NCBI GenBank assembly: GCA_036874045.1
Contig: CM072344.1
Coordinates: 5,614,501 to 5,678,500 of the forward strand
Direction: 5' to 3'
DNA length: 64,000 bases
Source: Cymodocea nodosa
Lineage: Eukaryota; Streptophyta; Magnoliopsida; Alismatales; Cymodoceaceae
Under the pieces are notes generated by a model. It did not search any database, was not told the origin of the DNA, and worked only from the letters and a program-made list of their open reading frames with translations. This document shows, piece by piece, positions 24,460 through 37,900 of the stretch (within the stretch, counting starts at the first letter, position 1; each line of letters begins with the position of its first letter). Position numbers and translations under genes: made by a program.

Positions 24460-27400
24460 ATGGATAATTCTGAAATCTTAGTTATAATTGAAGGACAGAC
24501 CACTAATCGTCCTCCTATGTTCGAAGGTAGCAATTATGACTATTGGAAATATAGGATGAAAGTATTCTTTCAGTCAATTGATTTCAAATTATGACATATA
24601 ATTAGCAATCCTATAGTGTTAGTTACGACTCCCTATGATATTTGGACTTTTGATGAAAAGGAGCGAATGACACTGAATGCTAAAGGTTTAAATATCTTGT
24701 TTTGTGCTTTATCTCATGATCAATTTAATAAAGTTTCTGCATATCAAACTACATATGAGATATGACATGCTTTAGAAGTTGCCAACGAAGGTACTAATCA
24801 TGTCAAGGAATCTAAGATCAATATGTTAATACATAAATATGAGCTTTTTAAAATGCACGAAAATGAATGTATCTTTGACATGTTTTCCTGTTTTCTTGAG
24901 ATTGTAAATTCATTAAAATCTTTAGGCAAGAAATTCGAGGAAAAAGACTTGGTAAGAAAGATCCTTAGATCTTTAACTAAAATTTGGGCTCAAAAGACAA
25001 CATCTATTGAAGAGTCCAAAGACTTAAATACATATACTCTTGATGATCTCATAGGAAATTTGACAGCTTATGAAGTACAACATTTAGATCCAAAAGGGAA
25101 AAATCCTAGAAGGGATTTGGCTTTTGAGGCTGATAAAGTCTCAAAAGTCACTAATGATTCTAACGATGATTTACTATTATTGACTAGAAAATTTAGAAAC
25201 CTGTTGAAGAAACGTAAGAACTTCAGGTCAGCAAAGACATCTTGAGATATGGAGAAGAAGTCATTCACGAAAGACAAAAGTATATGATACAAGTGCAATA
25301 GGCCGGGTCACTTTCAAACTGATTGTCCTCTCAACAAAGATAAGAAGAATTCAAGGAGGAATTTTAGGAATCAGATAGAGAAGGGCGCTTAAAGTGACAT
25401 GGGATGACTCTTCAGGTTCACAAAGTGAAGAAACAAAGGATTCAACATCAGACAACGAATCCTCATCAACATCAGATTCAGAAGAAAATCTAGCAAATGT
25501 ATGCTTTATGGCAAAATCAAGTGAGGTATCCTTTGATCAAAATGCAAATTTTGATAGTTTTGATGGATTACTTGTTGAATATAATAGACTGACCAGAAAA
25601 TATAAGAAAGTCAAAACAGAAAGAAAGGACACTAGGAAAATGCTAGATGAATCTGAAAAATAAGATTGATTTTTTGAACTTTACGTTGAATAAATTTAAA
25701 GAAGAAAATCAAAGGCATGCTTAGGAAATTTTAAAGTTCACTACTATAGAAAGAAAATTGCATGCTCATTGTGAAAATTTAATTGCTGATAAGAAGAAAA
25801 TGATTTGTGAAATTGAAAAACTAGAACTGACTATTATTGATTTAAATTTAGAAATTGATGTGTTAAAGATTAAAGTCTGCGATCAAAAGGCTATATTAAG
25901 TAAATGGAATAATAGTCAAACTATAACAAATGAACTTAGTAGTAAAATATCAAATGTAGAAAAACATGGTATTGGTTTACATGATGCATCTTCTGAAAAT
26001 TATATATTGCATGATGGTACTACTAAAAATAATGTTTTTATTTCTAGTACTAAGAATAGTAAGAGAAAAACTATTCCGTGTGTGATTAAAAAGGGAGAAA
26101 AATATGTGCAAGTTGATAAAATGCAGCATATAAATGATAGCACACGATGCAAAAATTTCAAAAGAAATCTTCAGAAGAATCAAGCTAAGACATTTGAGAA
26201 TTTTAATATTCTTGATCAATTTTCTTCATATTTAAAGAATATTGGATATTGGAAATCAAGTAATGTTAGAAATGAAAATTTCAACTCTGGTTTATATAGA
26301 GACAAATGTTTTGATAATTATAACACTAAGAGAAAGGAACGCAAGAATAATTATTAGAAAATAGATAAGTTGAAGTCTAAAAATATGGATTATTTTGATA
26401 TGACTCTCTCTAAAATTCTTGGACCCACTCAAGAATGGGTTCCAAGAGATAAAATCTCTTTTTGACTGTTTTATAGGTACACAAATAAAAATGGATAATG
26501 GATAGTGGAGCATCCAGCCACATGACTGGAGATATACGATTACTTACAGAAATAACAAAGACCAAGAATGGACAAGTTACCTTTGGAAATAAAAGCAAAA
26601 CAAATATCCTTGGGTCTAGCAAGGTTCAGGTAACTGAGAAATGCTTTATAAATGATGTCTTATTAGTGAAAAACTTAGGTTTTAATTTATTGAGTGTTCT
26701 TGTTTTAATGAAGATTTATAGAGTAATTTTTGAAAAAGATTCCTGTAAAATTATGGACATGTCTACAAACGAAATTTTATTCACTGCATACAAGAAAGGA
26801 TCTGTTTGAATTCTAAATTTGCCTTCTGATATTATTAAAGACAATGCTTGCTTAATTGCAAAATTAGATGAAGTCATTTTATGGCATAGAAGGCTAGGAC
26901 ACTCAAACTTAAAATTATTACAAAAGCTGTCTAAAAAGAATCTAGTTAGAGGTTTACCTAGTATTAAGTACTCGAAAGAGTTTTATGTGTGATGCATGTC
27001 AACTAGGTAAATTACATAAAACATCCTTTAAAAGCTTAAATGAAATAACAAGCAAAAGAGTATTAGAACTAGTGCAAATGGATTTATTTGGACCTACTAG
27101 AACAACCAGTCTAGGAGGTAAACATTATACTTTTGTACTAGTTGATGACTATTTTAGATTCACTTGGGTCTATTTTCTAGCTAATAAAATTGAAGTTTTT
27201 GAAATATTTAAGATATTCTGTAATAAAGTTCAGAATGGGAAAAATGTTAAAATTCAAAAACTTAGGAATGATCATGGTACATAATTTGATAATGATCAAA
27301 TGGACACCTTTTGTGAAGAATTAGGCATAGATCATAAGTACTCATTTCCAAGAGCTCCTTCACAAAATGGGATAGTAGAACATAAAAACAGATCACTTCA

Positions 27401-29576
27401 GGAAATGTCTAGAACCATGTTAAATGAGAATAAGTTACCCCTATTTCTCTAGGCAGAAGCAGTTCATACAGCATGCTATGTTATAAATAGAGTACATCTA
27501 AGACCAATTTTAGATAAAACTCCTTATGAGATATGGTATAACAGGGTTCCCAAAATAAGTTATTTAAAACCCTTTGGCTGTAAGTGTTTTATTTTAAACA
27601 CTAAGAAACAAAGAGACAAATTTAATGCCAAATCAGATGAAGGTATTTTTGTTAGTTATTCCATTAGAAGTAAAGCATATAGAGTTTATAATAAATCAAC
27701 AAAAACCATTGAGGAAACCCTATATGTAAAATTTCATGAAAATTCTCATTTGGATTTAAAACATGTTGAAAACTTCGATTTAGAAATTCTCCCAAGAATA
27801 GTACCAAATGATGTTGATAGAGAAATTGATAGATTATCTGATGGAATAAGAAATCTAAGTTTGAATGATGAAAATTTAGAAGAAAATAATGTCATACCTA
27901 TAGAAAATGTGGAACAACATAGAAATTGGCGTTATGCTTCATCTCATCTTATTGATCAGATAATAGGCGATCCTAATCAAGGAGTTATGACTTGATCATC
28001 AGTAGTCAACATCTGTGGTGCTTATTGATTTATTTCTTTGCTAGAACCTAAGAAAATTGAAGATTCCTTAAAAGATGAATTTTGGTATTTAGCTATGCAA
28101 GATGAGCTAAATCAATTTATAAGAAATGAGGTATAGGATCTAGTTCCACCACCTTAAAATCAGTCCATAATAGGAACAAGGTGGGTATTTAGAAACAAAG
28201 TAGATCAAGATGGACATATAGTTAAAAATAAAGCTAGATTAGTTGCTCAAGGTTACAAGCAAGAGGAAGGAATTGACTATGATGAAACTTTTGCTCCTGT
28301 TGCTAGACTAGAATCAATACGAATTTTTTTAGCTTATGCTTGTTATATGGATTTTAAATTATATCAAATGGATGTTAAGACTGCTTTTTTAAATGGATAT
28401 ATAAAAGAAGAAGTGTATGTAAAATAACCTTTAGGTTTTGAAGATTCAAAACATTCTGAATATGTTTATAGGCTTAAGAAGGCACTATATGGCCTTAAAC
28501 AAGCTCTTAGGTCTTGGTATGAAAGATTATCTAAATTTCTTATGGAAAAAGGGTATTCTATGGGAAAGGTAGATCACACTCTTTTTATCAAGAAGATCGA
28601 AAAAGATATATTAGTAGTTCAAATCTATGTAGATGACATCATATCTGGAGCAACAAATGATAAATTAGTTGAGTCCTTTTCGAAAGACATGACTAATCAA
28701 TTTGAAATGAGTATGATGGGTGAACTATGATTTTTCCTAGGCTTACAAATTAAGCAATTAGATCAAGGCACTTTTATTTCACAAGAAAAATATACTCAAG
28801 ATTTATTAAAGAGGTTTGGTTTAGACAACACTAAAACAAAGAATACACCAATGAGTACTATCACCAAGTTGGATAAAGATGACTCTAGAAAAATTGTAGA
28901 TGTAAAATAATATAGAAGTATGATTGGTTCATTACTCTATTTAACAGCTAGCCGACCAGATATTATGTTTAGTGCGTGTACTTGTGCTAGATATCAATCT
29001 AATCCTAAGGAATCACACCTACTTGCTGTTAAACGAATTTTTAAATATCTATTAGGAACCATCAATTTCAAACTGTTTTACTTTAAACACAGTTCTTTAA
29101 ACTTAGTAGGTTATAGTGATGCTGGTTTCGTAGGATGTAAGTCTGAAAGAAAAAGTACCAGTGGCACTTGTTAATTATTAGGTAATTCTTTAGTATCATG
29201 GTTCAGCAAAAAGCAAAATTGTGTAGCATTATCTACAACTGAAGCTGAATATATAGTTGCTGCACTTTGCTGTGCTCAAATCCTATGGATCAAACAAACT
29301 TTAAAAGATTTTAATTTAGACTATGAACCAACTAAGATTTTCTGTGATAGTAGTTCTGTAATAAGTTTATCTAAAAATCCTGTGTTACATTCATGAGCAA
29401 AATATATAGAAGTTCGACATCATTTTCTAAGAGATAATGTTATAAAATGAAAAATAATATTAAATTTTGTTCCTACCATAGAACAATTAGTAGATCTATT
29501 TACAAAACCCTTAGATGAAAATACTTTCTCAAAATTACGATTAGAACTTGGTATCTGTAGGTTATCTGATATTTAA
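24460..29576 (+). pseudogene. copia gag-pol polyprotein, SIRE/Maximus-like, broken
   Basis: The frame starts at the ATG at 24460 (MDNSEILVIIEG, then RPPMFEGSNYDYWKYRM, a UBN2/DUF4219-type gag start). The gag ends in a damaged knuckle (YKCNRPGHFQTDC, first Cys replaced by TGA) and an acidic block (about 25394-25490). Pol follows: protease MDSGASSHMTGD (26498); GAG-pre-integrase with WHRRLGHSNLKLL (about 26880-26930); integrase zinc Cys pair MCDACQLGK and core MDLFGPT, LRNDHGT, NGIVEHKN (about 27000-27400); RT with AFLNG and YVDD (about 28395 and 28630); RNase H from LVSWFSKKQ to LVDLFTKPLDE (about 29185-29520), ending at the TAA at 29574. At least one frameshift (about 26980) and more than ten stops. 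Dead copy. A near relative sits at 34940-39126 on the other strand. Confidence 0.88.
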
Positions 29577-31597
29577 TGGTCCTATTCATTGTACTTTTGG
29601 TTTGTTATAAGGTAGTTTTAGAATTTAATGTCTTTATCATTAAAAAAAAAAAACAAAAACAAAATATCTATTTTCGAATTTCAGTTTTCTGGTAGTTAAG
29701 AATTTATGAAATTCTGATTTTTATTGAAGTCAATTTATTTAAGAAAAATTCAGAAAAGATTACTTAAGGACAATTAAATTGATTCAATATGAGTGCCAAC
29801 TATATTTTTGTTACTTATGTCTATGCTATTACAGAGATTTTAACAGGAAAATACATAAAAAGTATGTACTTTTTATTCAAAGAAAGTTATTAACATTCTG
29901 TTAGAAAAATTAAGTCTTGCGATTGCCTCTAATTTAATTTACTATCTTGTTTTATTTTTTTGTTTGTTTTTGTCTGTAATTACTTGAGTAATTAAGTCCG
30001 TTGGGGGATCTTAAACCCTAGTCACTTAAACCAATTGGTTTGGGATGTGCTAACTGAAAACTCATTTTGCAAGTAATTCAGATTATATTTAAAAAAAAAA
30101 AAAAAAATTATTACCTATTCTCACTTGTCATTGAGTAACTAGTTATCTTTCCCTTAAGCAAGGGATTGTGATCACGTAAAAAGATGATATTGTGGGAGGT
30201 AATACATAATATATATATATGAATAAAAAAGAAGAAGGGGGCAATGTACTCAAGCTTAATTTATCTTTCAAGGTGTTACAACAATCCTGCCATAATCTGT
30301 GCATATAATCCTTGTTATTTTTTTTGTTATTATCTACTCTTTACACATAATGTACGATATTTATTGTCTTAAGTTTGTGTACTCATTATTGAATTTTTTT
30401 TAAGTTTCTGCAGGTATATCTTTATGAATTATCTTTTGTAAACTGAATAAGATAAAAGCCAGAAAGTTTAAATTGTTAACTCTACTACTTATTTCTGTAT
30501 TTAATTCAAATTAAATTAAAAAGAAAAAGAAAAAGAGAGATTCAAATCTATTTAAGGCTTAACATCCTCTTTAACTAAGCTATTTGACCTTTTAAAGCCA
30601 AATCTACTTAGGGCTTGGCAACCCACATTAAGTACGCCATAGATTCTTTACACTACATTTATGTAGGGGGAGTAATTTCTCGTATAATAATTCATTTCTT
30701 ATGAACTATTATATGTTTTCATGAAAGAATCTGCATAATTTCTGGAAATACACTTTAATTAAGTACATTTCTGAACTATCGGTGACTTGCAGTTTTTTTT
30801 TTTAATTCTTAAGTATCTGAATTCTCTATTATTTCAGCAAGTTATATTGCAAGTATTGGAAAGTTGTGTTTTAAAACGTTCAATAGACAATTTTATTATT
30901 TCCTAAAGTACACGTGTCGAAACCACAATGCATGACTTAAGTGGATTTTCGGTAAGTTATCTGTAACTCTCCGAAATGCATCTGGGCATCGAAAAGTTAG
31001 ATTTGTAGCTGTCTGAAACATCTCTTTATTATAAAACTACTTAAGTACATGTGTCATGATCTGGAAGATTGACTTAAGTTATCTTTCGGAAGGTTATCTG
31101 TAACTCTCCAAAATGTACCAGACCATCGGATAGTTAGGTTTATAAGTCTTCGAAACTTTCTGAACACCTTAAGTTCAAATTATGCACGTGTTGAATTTCA
31201 CTGCTTTATAATGCAGTTGAAACTTGAACAGTTATGTTTAACTCTTCGACTTTTTTACACCTATTCCTTCGAGAAACTCGAATAGTTATCATAAGTCTTC
31301 GAGTTTTCTCACTTTTCACTTAGCCTGAAGTTATTTTCTTTATATGAACAGTTACGCTAAGTATTATGCAATTGTTGGTTGTAAAACTTGTACAGTTATT
31401 GTAAGCACTCGAGTTATTTATTGGTAACGGATCTTATATTTATGATTTCAATGATTGAATCCGTTTATCCATTTATAAACTCGAAGAGTTATAAATATTT
31501 TACTAACAACCTTTCGTGTTTCTACCTTGGTAAAACCCTAGCTTCACAATCTTTACTTCCACTAAGTTCTTCAGTGCAAAGCGAAGATTAATCAACA
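29577..31597 (+). promoter_or_regulatory. spacer between copia pol and third ORF, with U3-like repeat array
   Basis: There is no coding signal. 29577-30660 is AT-rich with A-runs and a TA microsatellite near 30200. A polypurine-like tract (gtagggggag) lies at 30664. From about 30690 the sequence resembles the U3 of the Athila LTRs (compare 43060-43600): similar order of motifs and the same GTAACTCTCCGAAATG units. From about 31190 the flavour changes to AACTCGAATAGTTA / TCGAGTTTT, like the copia element's own 5' LTR. It ends with TATA-like motifs (31471-31495) and a taaaaccctagc leader before an ATG at 31598. The likely role is an internal promoter; this is inference. Confidence 0.5.
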
Positions 31598-32674
31598 ATG
31601 TTAGGACGTGGAAGAGGATGTGGTAGAATGACAAAAGTGCAGAAAAGAGAGTTGGAACTTCAGAAAATGTAGAATGAAATCAACGATATCTATTCAAGGT
31701 ACACTTTTTCAAATGAAATACTACATGAAATAAGAAAAGATGTTCAAGACGAGAAAAATTTCTGTTGAAAATTTATTTGAAATTATGCTGAAACACAATT
31801 TAGACTAAAATAGACTGAACTTTCCACATTGCATTTATGGAAAAGAAATTTACAACCTAACCCTGCGGTTGTAAGTTCTGGACATGTACAAGAGACATCA
31901 GTATAGTCTATCACTTATTATGGAAAGAAGTGGGGACCAATGATCGAAAATGCAAATAGGGAATTACAATCCTTGTATTCCCAACATTATTTTCCCCCAG
32001 CTGTTTTAGATGATATTAAACTGTATAGAGATGAATAGAAAACTACCATTAGCAAAATGGGCCTTCGAAGTGAAGGACAAAGAGTTTATCAACTCAAAAT
32101 GGCAGAGGTTGAGAGCTTAAAACTCTATATTCCATTATTACAACCTAGGCATCATGGTGGAGGACCATCAAGACCCCAAGTGCCTTTAACAGGAGAAATT
32201 AAGACAATTTTAGAACCTCCTGAACAACCTAAAATACTGCAGACATATAGTCGGAAAAAGAAAAAGATAATTGAATATTTTGGACTAACTACAAGTGTAC
32301 AAGGAATATTGCAGCAAAAAGAAGAATCAGTGAAAAATGGAAAACTATGCTCCATTGTAGAAGCTGGACAAACATTTTTGTCAGGAATCCTAGTAGATGT
32401 GACAAATATTGGCTTACAAGCATATACTCTAAGGTATTGTGTCACATTAGTGCATAATGTATCTTTTAATACAATGGACAATTTTTCACACAATGTTGCA
32501 AGCACACATTCTTTTCCTACGGAAAGAGAGAATGTAGGAAATTTTGATGATACATATACAGATGATATCCAATTTGATGATATTTTTGACAACATAGACA
32601 CTAAGTTTATGAATTTTGAAGATATTTCATCTGAAGAGGAATGTACAAATATTCTTCCTCTTACTGTATCTTGA
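31598..32674 (+). pseudogene. unrecognised third ORF downstream of copia pol (ORF X)
   Basis: I do not recognise this protein. From the ATG at 31598 to the TGA at 32672 a single frame runs for 359 codons with about seven in-frame stops in its first 150 codons and none in the last 205. It starts with a Gly/Arg-rich stretch (GRGRGCGRM), followed by a Lys/Glu-rich coil-like segment, a basic segment (YSRKKKKI, about residue 225) and a very acidic tail (DDTYTDDIQFDDIFDN). It occupies the position of the extra env-like ORF of SIRE/Maximus elements, but no transmembrane segment or signal peptide is evident. It could also be a captured gene. Intact relatives elsewhere would decide its nature. Confidence 0.5.
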
Positions 32675-33062
32675 ACAAAGACTTTTGAATTTTGATACGG
32701 TTGCTTAAACTACATTTTACATATATGGTTATGTTTATTACAGTATATAGTATACTTGTTGATAAATGTATATAATCAACAACATACATAGTTACAAATA
32801 GAATATGATACTACCAATGTCTCACATATACAAATTTCAGAAATACAGGATGATTCTATTCCACAAACAGATATAGAACATTCTTTCATACAGAGATAGT
32901 TAAATAGATCAAATATAGATATATATGTTGCTGATATACAGATTGCTATAGAGACTATTGTTACTGAAATGTTTCCAGAAGAACAAATAGAAGAAATTTA
33001 GCAGATTATTGATACGACAATAACAGATACTTCAGACATTTATAATAGTTTTGATGGCAATT
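32675..33062 (+). pseudogene. acidic coding-like tail after ORF X
   Basis: From about 32790 another reading frame stays mostly open and encodes an acidic, Ile-rich stretch (EYDTTNVSHIQISEIQDD, then IETIVTEMFPEEQIEEI), with two stops, until it is cut at 33062 by an Athila LTR. It may be the continuation of ORF X after an intron or frameshift, because both are similarly acidic. The first 110 bases are non-coding. Confidence 0.3.
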
Positions 33063-34863
33063 TGTTTGGGTTTTCCCAGCACTACACTAGAAAAACTTAG
33101 ATTTGTTACTTCTATTTTTACTTAGTTAATTTATCTTTATGCCTATTCTTTCTTTTAGAAGTAAACAAACAACCTTTAATACAATTTAGATATTAATTCC
33201 AATTTGTACTTTAACTGCAAGTGCATAGTGTCTATTGTATCAGTGTGCAAGTACAGGTCGATCCCACAGGGAATTGCTGACGAATTTAAGAAATGTTTGA
33301 TTGTGAACAATTCAAATTTATATTCAATAAGCACTCCGTTGAGTTACAGTTAACTCAACGGACTAAGTTCGTTGAGTTATGGCTAACTCAACGGACTATC
33401 CTCGTGGACTTAAGTTAATTCCACGAGCTTGTCTATTCTTTATAATACTGCTATTTACAAAGGAATTCAGCCAACCATTAGGCGATTCCATAGATTGTAA
33501 ATAACATCAATTAAGCTTTTTAATGCTAATTAACATTGGATTTATCATTAAGCAATACTAACATTCAGATGATTCAAACAGTAACCATTAAAATCTTTAA
33601 GTTTTTTTGTATGAACCAATTTCAGTAAACTGTAAAATTAAAACTAACATAAAACAATTATAAAACTGATACAGATAACATTAATCATGATACAACACAA
33701 ACAATACAACACTCAAATACAACATACAAACAAAGATAAATTGTTTTTGGTATTTTTGTTTTTGATGTAATGGGCGAAAGGTGAAATGTAAAGTAATCTC
33801 ACTTGACAGTCAATACTTCCGACACTACTTGCAACGTGATTACACTACTGAAAATTAAACCACTTACAATTCTGTCTCCTCTCCCTATAGAATTGCGAGT
33901 CCAGAATTGCAAGATGATCTCCTCTTCAGCATACAGGCATCAACCCGAAGCTAAGGCTAAAAGCTTTACGATCTCTTGAAATATGAGTCGGCGCTTGGTG
34001 AAAATGTCTTCCCTTCCCGCGACACGATCACTCCTCACAGTGGTTGTCAGGCACTGTGTTTGGCTTGGAATCAACCCGACATCAAGAAAGTATCCTCACA
34101 GACCTCCGATGATTGGTGATTATGGTGGTGATACGATGGTTGGTGTGATACTTTGGAGAATCGCCGATACTGTCTGCAGAAAGCTCGGTGCTCCTCCTCT
34201 ATATACACTAGTCGTCCATCGATCACATACACTTCTTCTTTTTTTCTTCTTTTCTTTTATATTTCTTTAGTAGTAACTGCTTCTGCTTGAATGATCAATT
34301 GGATTTCCTTTCTTTAGATCAACGACGATGATTTCTTTCTCCCTACGCGATTGAATTCCTACATGATACGTGCAAACGTGGTTTTTCCTTCCAACTGTCT
34401 ACTCCTGCAACCGCTACAGTGGCATTTTGGAAAATAACTATAAAATAAATACTATAAAGAAATAAGCCGCTAACCTAATGCGTTACCTTAGTGTATATTC
34501 ATGTAACTCAACACGTACAGTTATGCTAACTTAACGAGTTATAACTTAAGTAAATCTACCAGATCTCGACACGTGTCAGCAGCAATTTAAACATAAAATA
34601 ACATTTCGGAGAGTTACAGGTCTAACTATCCGATGATGCTTAGATGCATTTTTGGATAGTTACAGCTAACTCACCGAAAGTTCACTTAAGACATTCATTC
34701 TGGTTTCGACACGTGTACATCTGGAAATAATAAAATATTCTCTCAAAACATAACTGTTCGGCAATTTAAACATAACTATTCGATACATATTCGGTCTGTT
34801 AAACATAACTGTCCGAATTTGTTCGGTATGTTAAACATAACTGTCTGAAATATCAGAAAATTA
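33063..34863 (-). repeat. truncated Athila LTR (L2)
   Basis: In reverse orientation: plus-strand start TGTTTGGGTTTTCCCAGCAC is the complement of the LTR 3' end. It matches LTR L5 (42931-45179) better than L1/L3/L6, sharing the gggaaaacacaaaca-type end. It contains the GTTGAGTTA arrays (33340-33430), the conserved GC-richer core with an antisense ORF (33983-34270) and the TCGGAGAGTTACAGG-type repeats (34610-34680). Similarity stops near 34863, so the distal U3 is lost. The next 75 bases (34864-34940) match nothing I can name. Confidence 0.7.
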
Positions 34864-34939
34864 ATTTTCTAATTTAAAGAATCATTTTTTAACTCCCTCA
34901 TTAATTTTAAACAGACTCATAAACATAACGATTCATAGT

Positions 34940-37900
34940 TAAATCCAGGTGATTATTTTACATAAACTTCTTCATTAATTAAACCATTTACAAATGCACT
35001 CTTTACATCCATTTGATATAGTTTAAAATCTATATAGCAAACATAGGCCAATAATATTCTAATACTTTCTAACCTAGCCACAAGAGCAAATGTTTTATCA
35101 TAATCAAGTTCTTCTTGTGTATACTCTTGTGTAACTAATCTAGCTTTGTTTCATATAACTTAACTAGTCTCATTAGTTTTATTTTTAAAGATCCATTTTG
35201 TACCTATTATGGACTCATTTTCAGATGGAGAGACTAATTCCCAAACATCATTTCTGATAAATTGATTTAGTTCATCTTGCATTGCCATTATCCAATTTTC
35301 ATCAGATAATGCTTCTTCTATATTCTTTGGTTCCACCATAGAAACAAACATACATATACTATTTAAATTTACTGAAACTCTAGTTTTAACTCCCTCATTA
35401 ATATTACCAATGACTTGAGTGATGAGATGTGATGAAGAATAACACCAATTTCTATGATTTTCCTCAATATTCTCACCAACATCTGAAGGTACATCACTTT
35501 AATCATTAGTTTAATCATTTAAGTTCATATTTCTAATTTTCTTAGATAAATCTTCAATCTCTCTATTGATCTCTTATTCTTTTAGAAAATTGATTATATC
35601 AGCATTATCAACTTTAGATTGAGATTCTCTAAAAGAATTTTCATTGAAGAACATGAAGGGTTTCTTCAATGGTTCTAGAAGTCTTATTATAAACTCTATA
35701 GGCTTTACTTCTAGTAGAATAACCTACAAAAATTCCTTCATCCGCTTTGGCTTGAAGTTTATCCCTTTTTTTCTTAGTGTTAAGAATAAAACACTTACAA
35801 CCAAATGGTTTCATATAGGAAATTTTTGGAACCCTATCAAACATAATTTCAAAAGGAGTTTTATTAACAAGAGGTCTTAAGTGACTTCTATTAATAATAT
35901 AACAATCTGTATTCATTGTTTCAGCCTAAAGATTTTGAGGTAAATTATATTCATTTAACATAGTTCTGGCCATTTCCTGAAGTGATAAATTCTTTCTCTC
36001 AACAACACCATTTTGAGAAGGTGTTCTTGGAAAAGAATATCTATGATCAATGCCATGATCTTTACAGTAATTATCTATTTGGTCATTTTCAAATTCAGTA
36101 CCATGATCACTCCTAAGTTTTTGAATAGAGACACTTTGTTCATTTTGAACAAGATTGCAATACATTTTAAACATTTCAAAAACTTCTATCTTAGTTGCTA
36201 GAGAATATACCCAAGTGTATCTAGAGAAGTCATCCACTAAAACAAATACATACTGTTTACCATCAAGACTCATGATTATTGTTGGTCCAAATAGATCCAT
36301 ATGTATAAGTTCTAAGATTCTCTTGCTTAATGTATTAGTTTTGGATTTAAAAGAGTTTTTATGAAGTTTACCTAACTCACATGCATCACACATGAAATCC
36401 TTTGAATATTTAATCTTTGGTAAACCTCTCACTAAATTTTTTCTAGATAATTTATGCAACAGTTTGATATTTATATATCCAATCCTTCTATGCCAAAGAT
36501 ATGCATCACTAGTTTTAGCTAGCAAACATGAATTTAAATCAACTACACCAGAAGGTAAAGATAAAATACATACATAACCTTTTCTTTTAGCAATAAACTT
36601 AAGTTCATTTGTAGTTTTATCAATAATTTTGCATACATTATCTTCAAATAGTACATAGTATCCATTATCAGTTAGTTTTATAACACTGAGCAAATTAAAT
36701 CCTAGGTTTTCTACATACAGTACATTCGAAATAACATAAGTAGGAGTTATTTGAACATTGCCCATACCTATGATTTTATGCTTACTTTTGTTTCCAAATA
36801 TTACACTTCCTTTCTTGATATTTGTAAAATTTTTCAATAGGCTTTTCTGTCCGATCATGTGACTTGATACTCCACTATCCAAAATCCATTTTGATGTTGT
36901 TTTCTCCTACAAAACAAATTAAGAAGAACTGTTTCTTGGTACCCAATGTCTTTGACGACCAAGTTCATTAAAAGCATATTTCTTCTTTTTGTTTAAAAAT
37001 AGTCTAACATTATCATCTATATTCTTATTAGTTGTAAGTACTATTGATTTATCATTAGTTTCATACTCACTTATAGAATTATTGCTCTTACTAATATTCT
37101 TTTTATTTTTAGATGTAGTATAACCAAGACCAAATCGATTTTTATCAAATGCTAATTTATTTTGGTCATGCTCATACATTTCAGTAAGTTCATATCAAGA
37201 TTTTGTACTTGTATTTAAATTTTTAGTACATACAAAATCTTTTTCTACACATAAATTTTTAGTTAAAGAACATGTAGAACTAGTAATTGGTCTAATACTA
37301 GTGTTTTGAATTTCATGCTCAGTTTTTGAATTTCCAATTTACTACAATTGTCTAAAATTTTAGAAATATTAGTAACTGAATTTCCAGAACAAGAAATAAG
37401 ATATTTAGAAACATTGATAGTTATGTTAGAAGTACATTTAGATAAATCACATTAGTTTATATTATTATTGCATGATTCATCCCTCGAAGTACCTACTTCT
37501 ACATATTTATTACTTTGTTTCATGATAAAAGGAATTTTAGTTTTAGATTTCCTTAAATTGCAACTAATAAATCATTTGTTGGTCTGAGATTCAAGGTATG
37601 ATATTGTAGGGGTGGGGTACTAGTTTGTTTGTTTAATTTAGTTTGACTTAAATTCTATTTCTCAATGGTGGAATTTAAATTTAGCTCTCTCATTTTTAAT
37701 TTATCAATCTTTAACTCAAGATCAGTTATATTAGTTCTCAATTTTTCATTTTCAGATTCTATCTTTAATTTTTCAGCATTTATATTCTATATATGTTCAT
37801 GCAAGACACATTCATTAAATCTAAATTTATGCAAATCTCTAGCATGATTTTCATTGTCACATTTAAACTTTTCTAAAGTAGTAGACATGAAACAATTTTC

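Noticed and set aside
32152-32601. 149-codon ORF antisense to ORF X
   Set aside because: It is a shadow of the open C-terminal half of ORF X and has no features of its own.
31598-32674. ORF X as an endogenous pararetrovirus protein
   Set aside because: No movement-protein, coat zinc-finger, protease or RT motif is visible in or next to it; the resemblance is only in composition.
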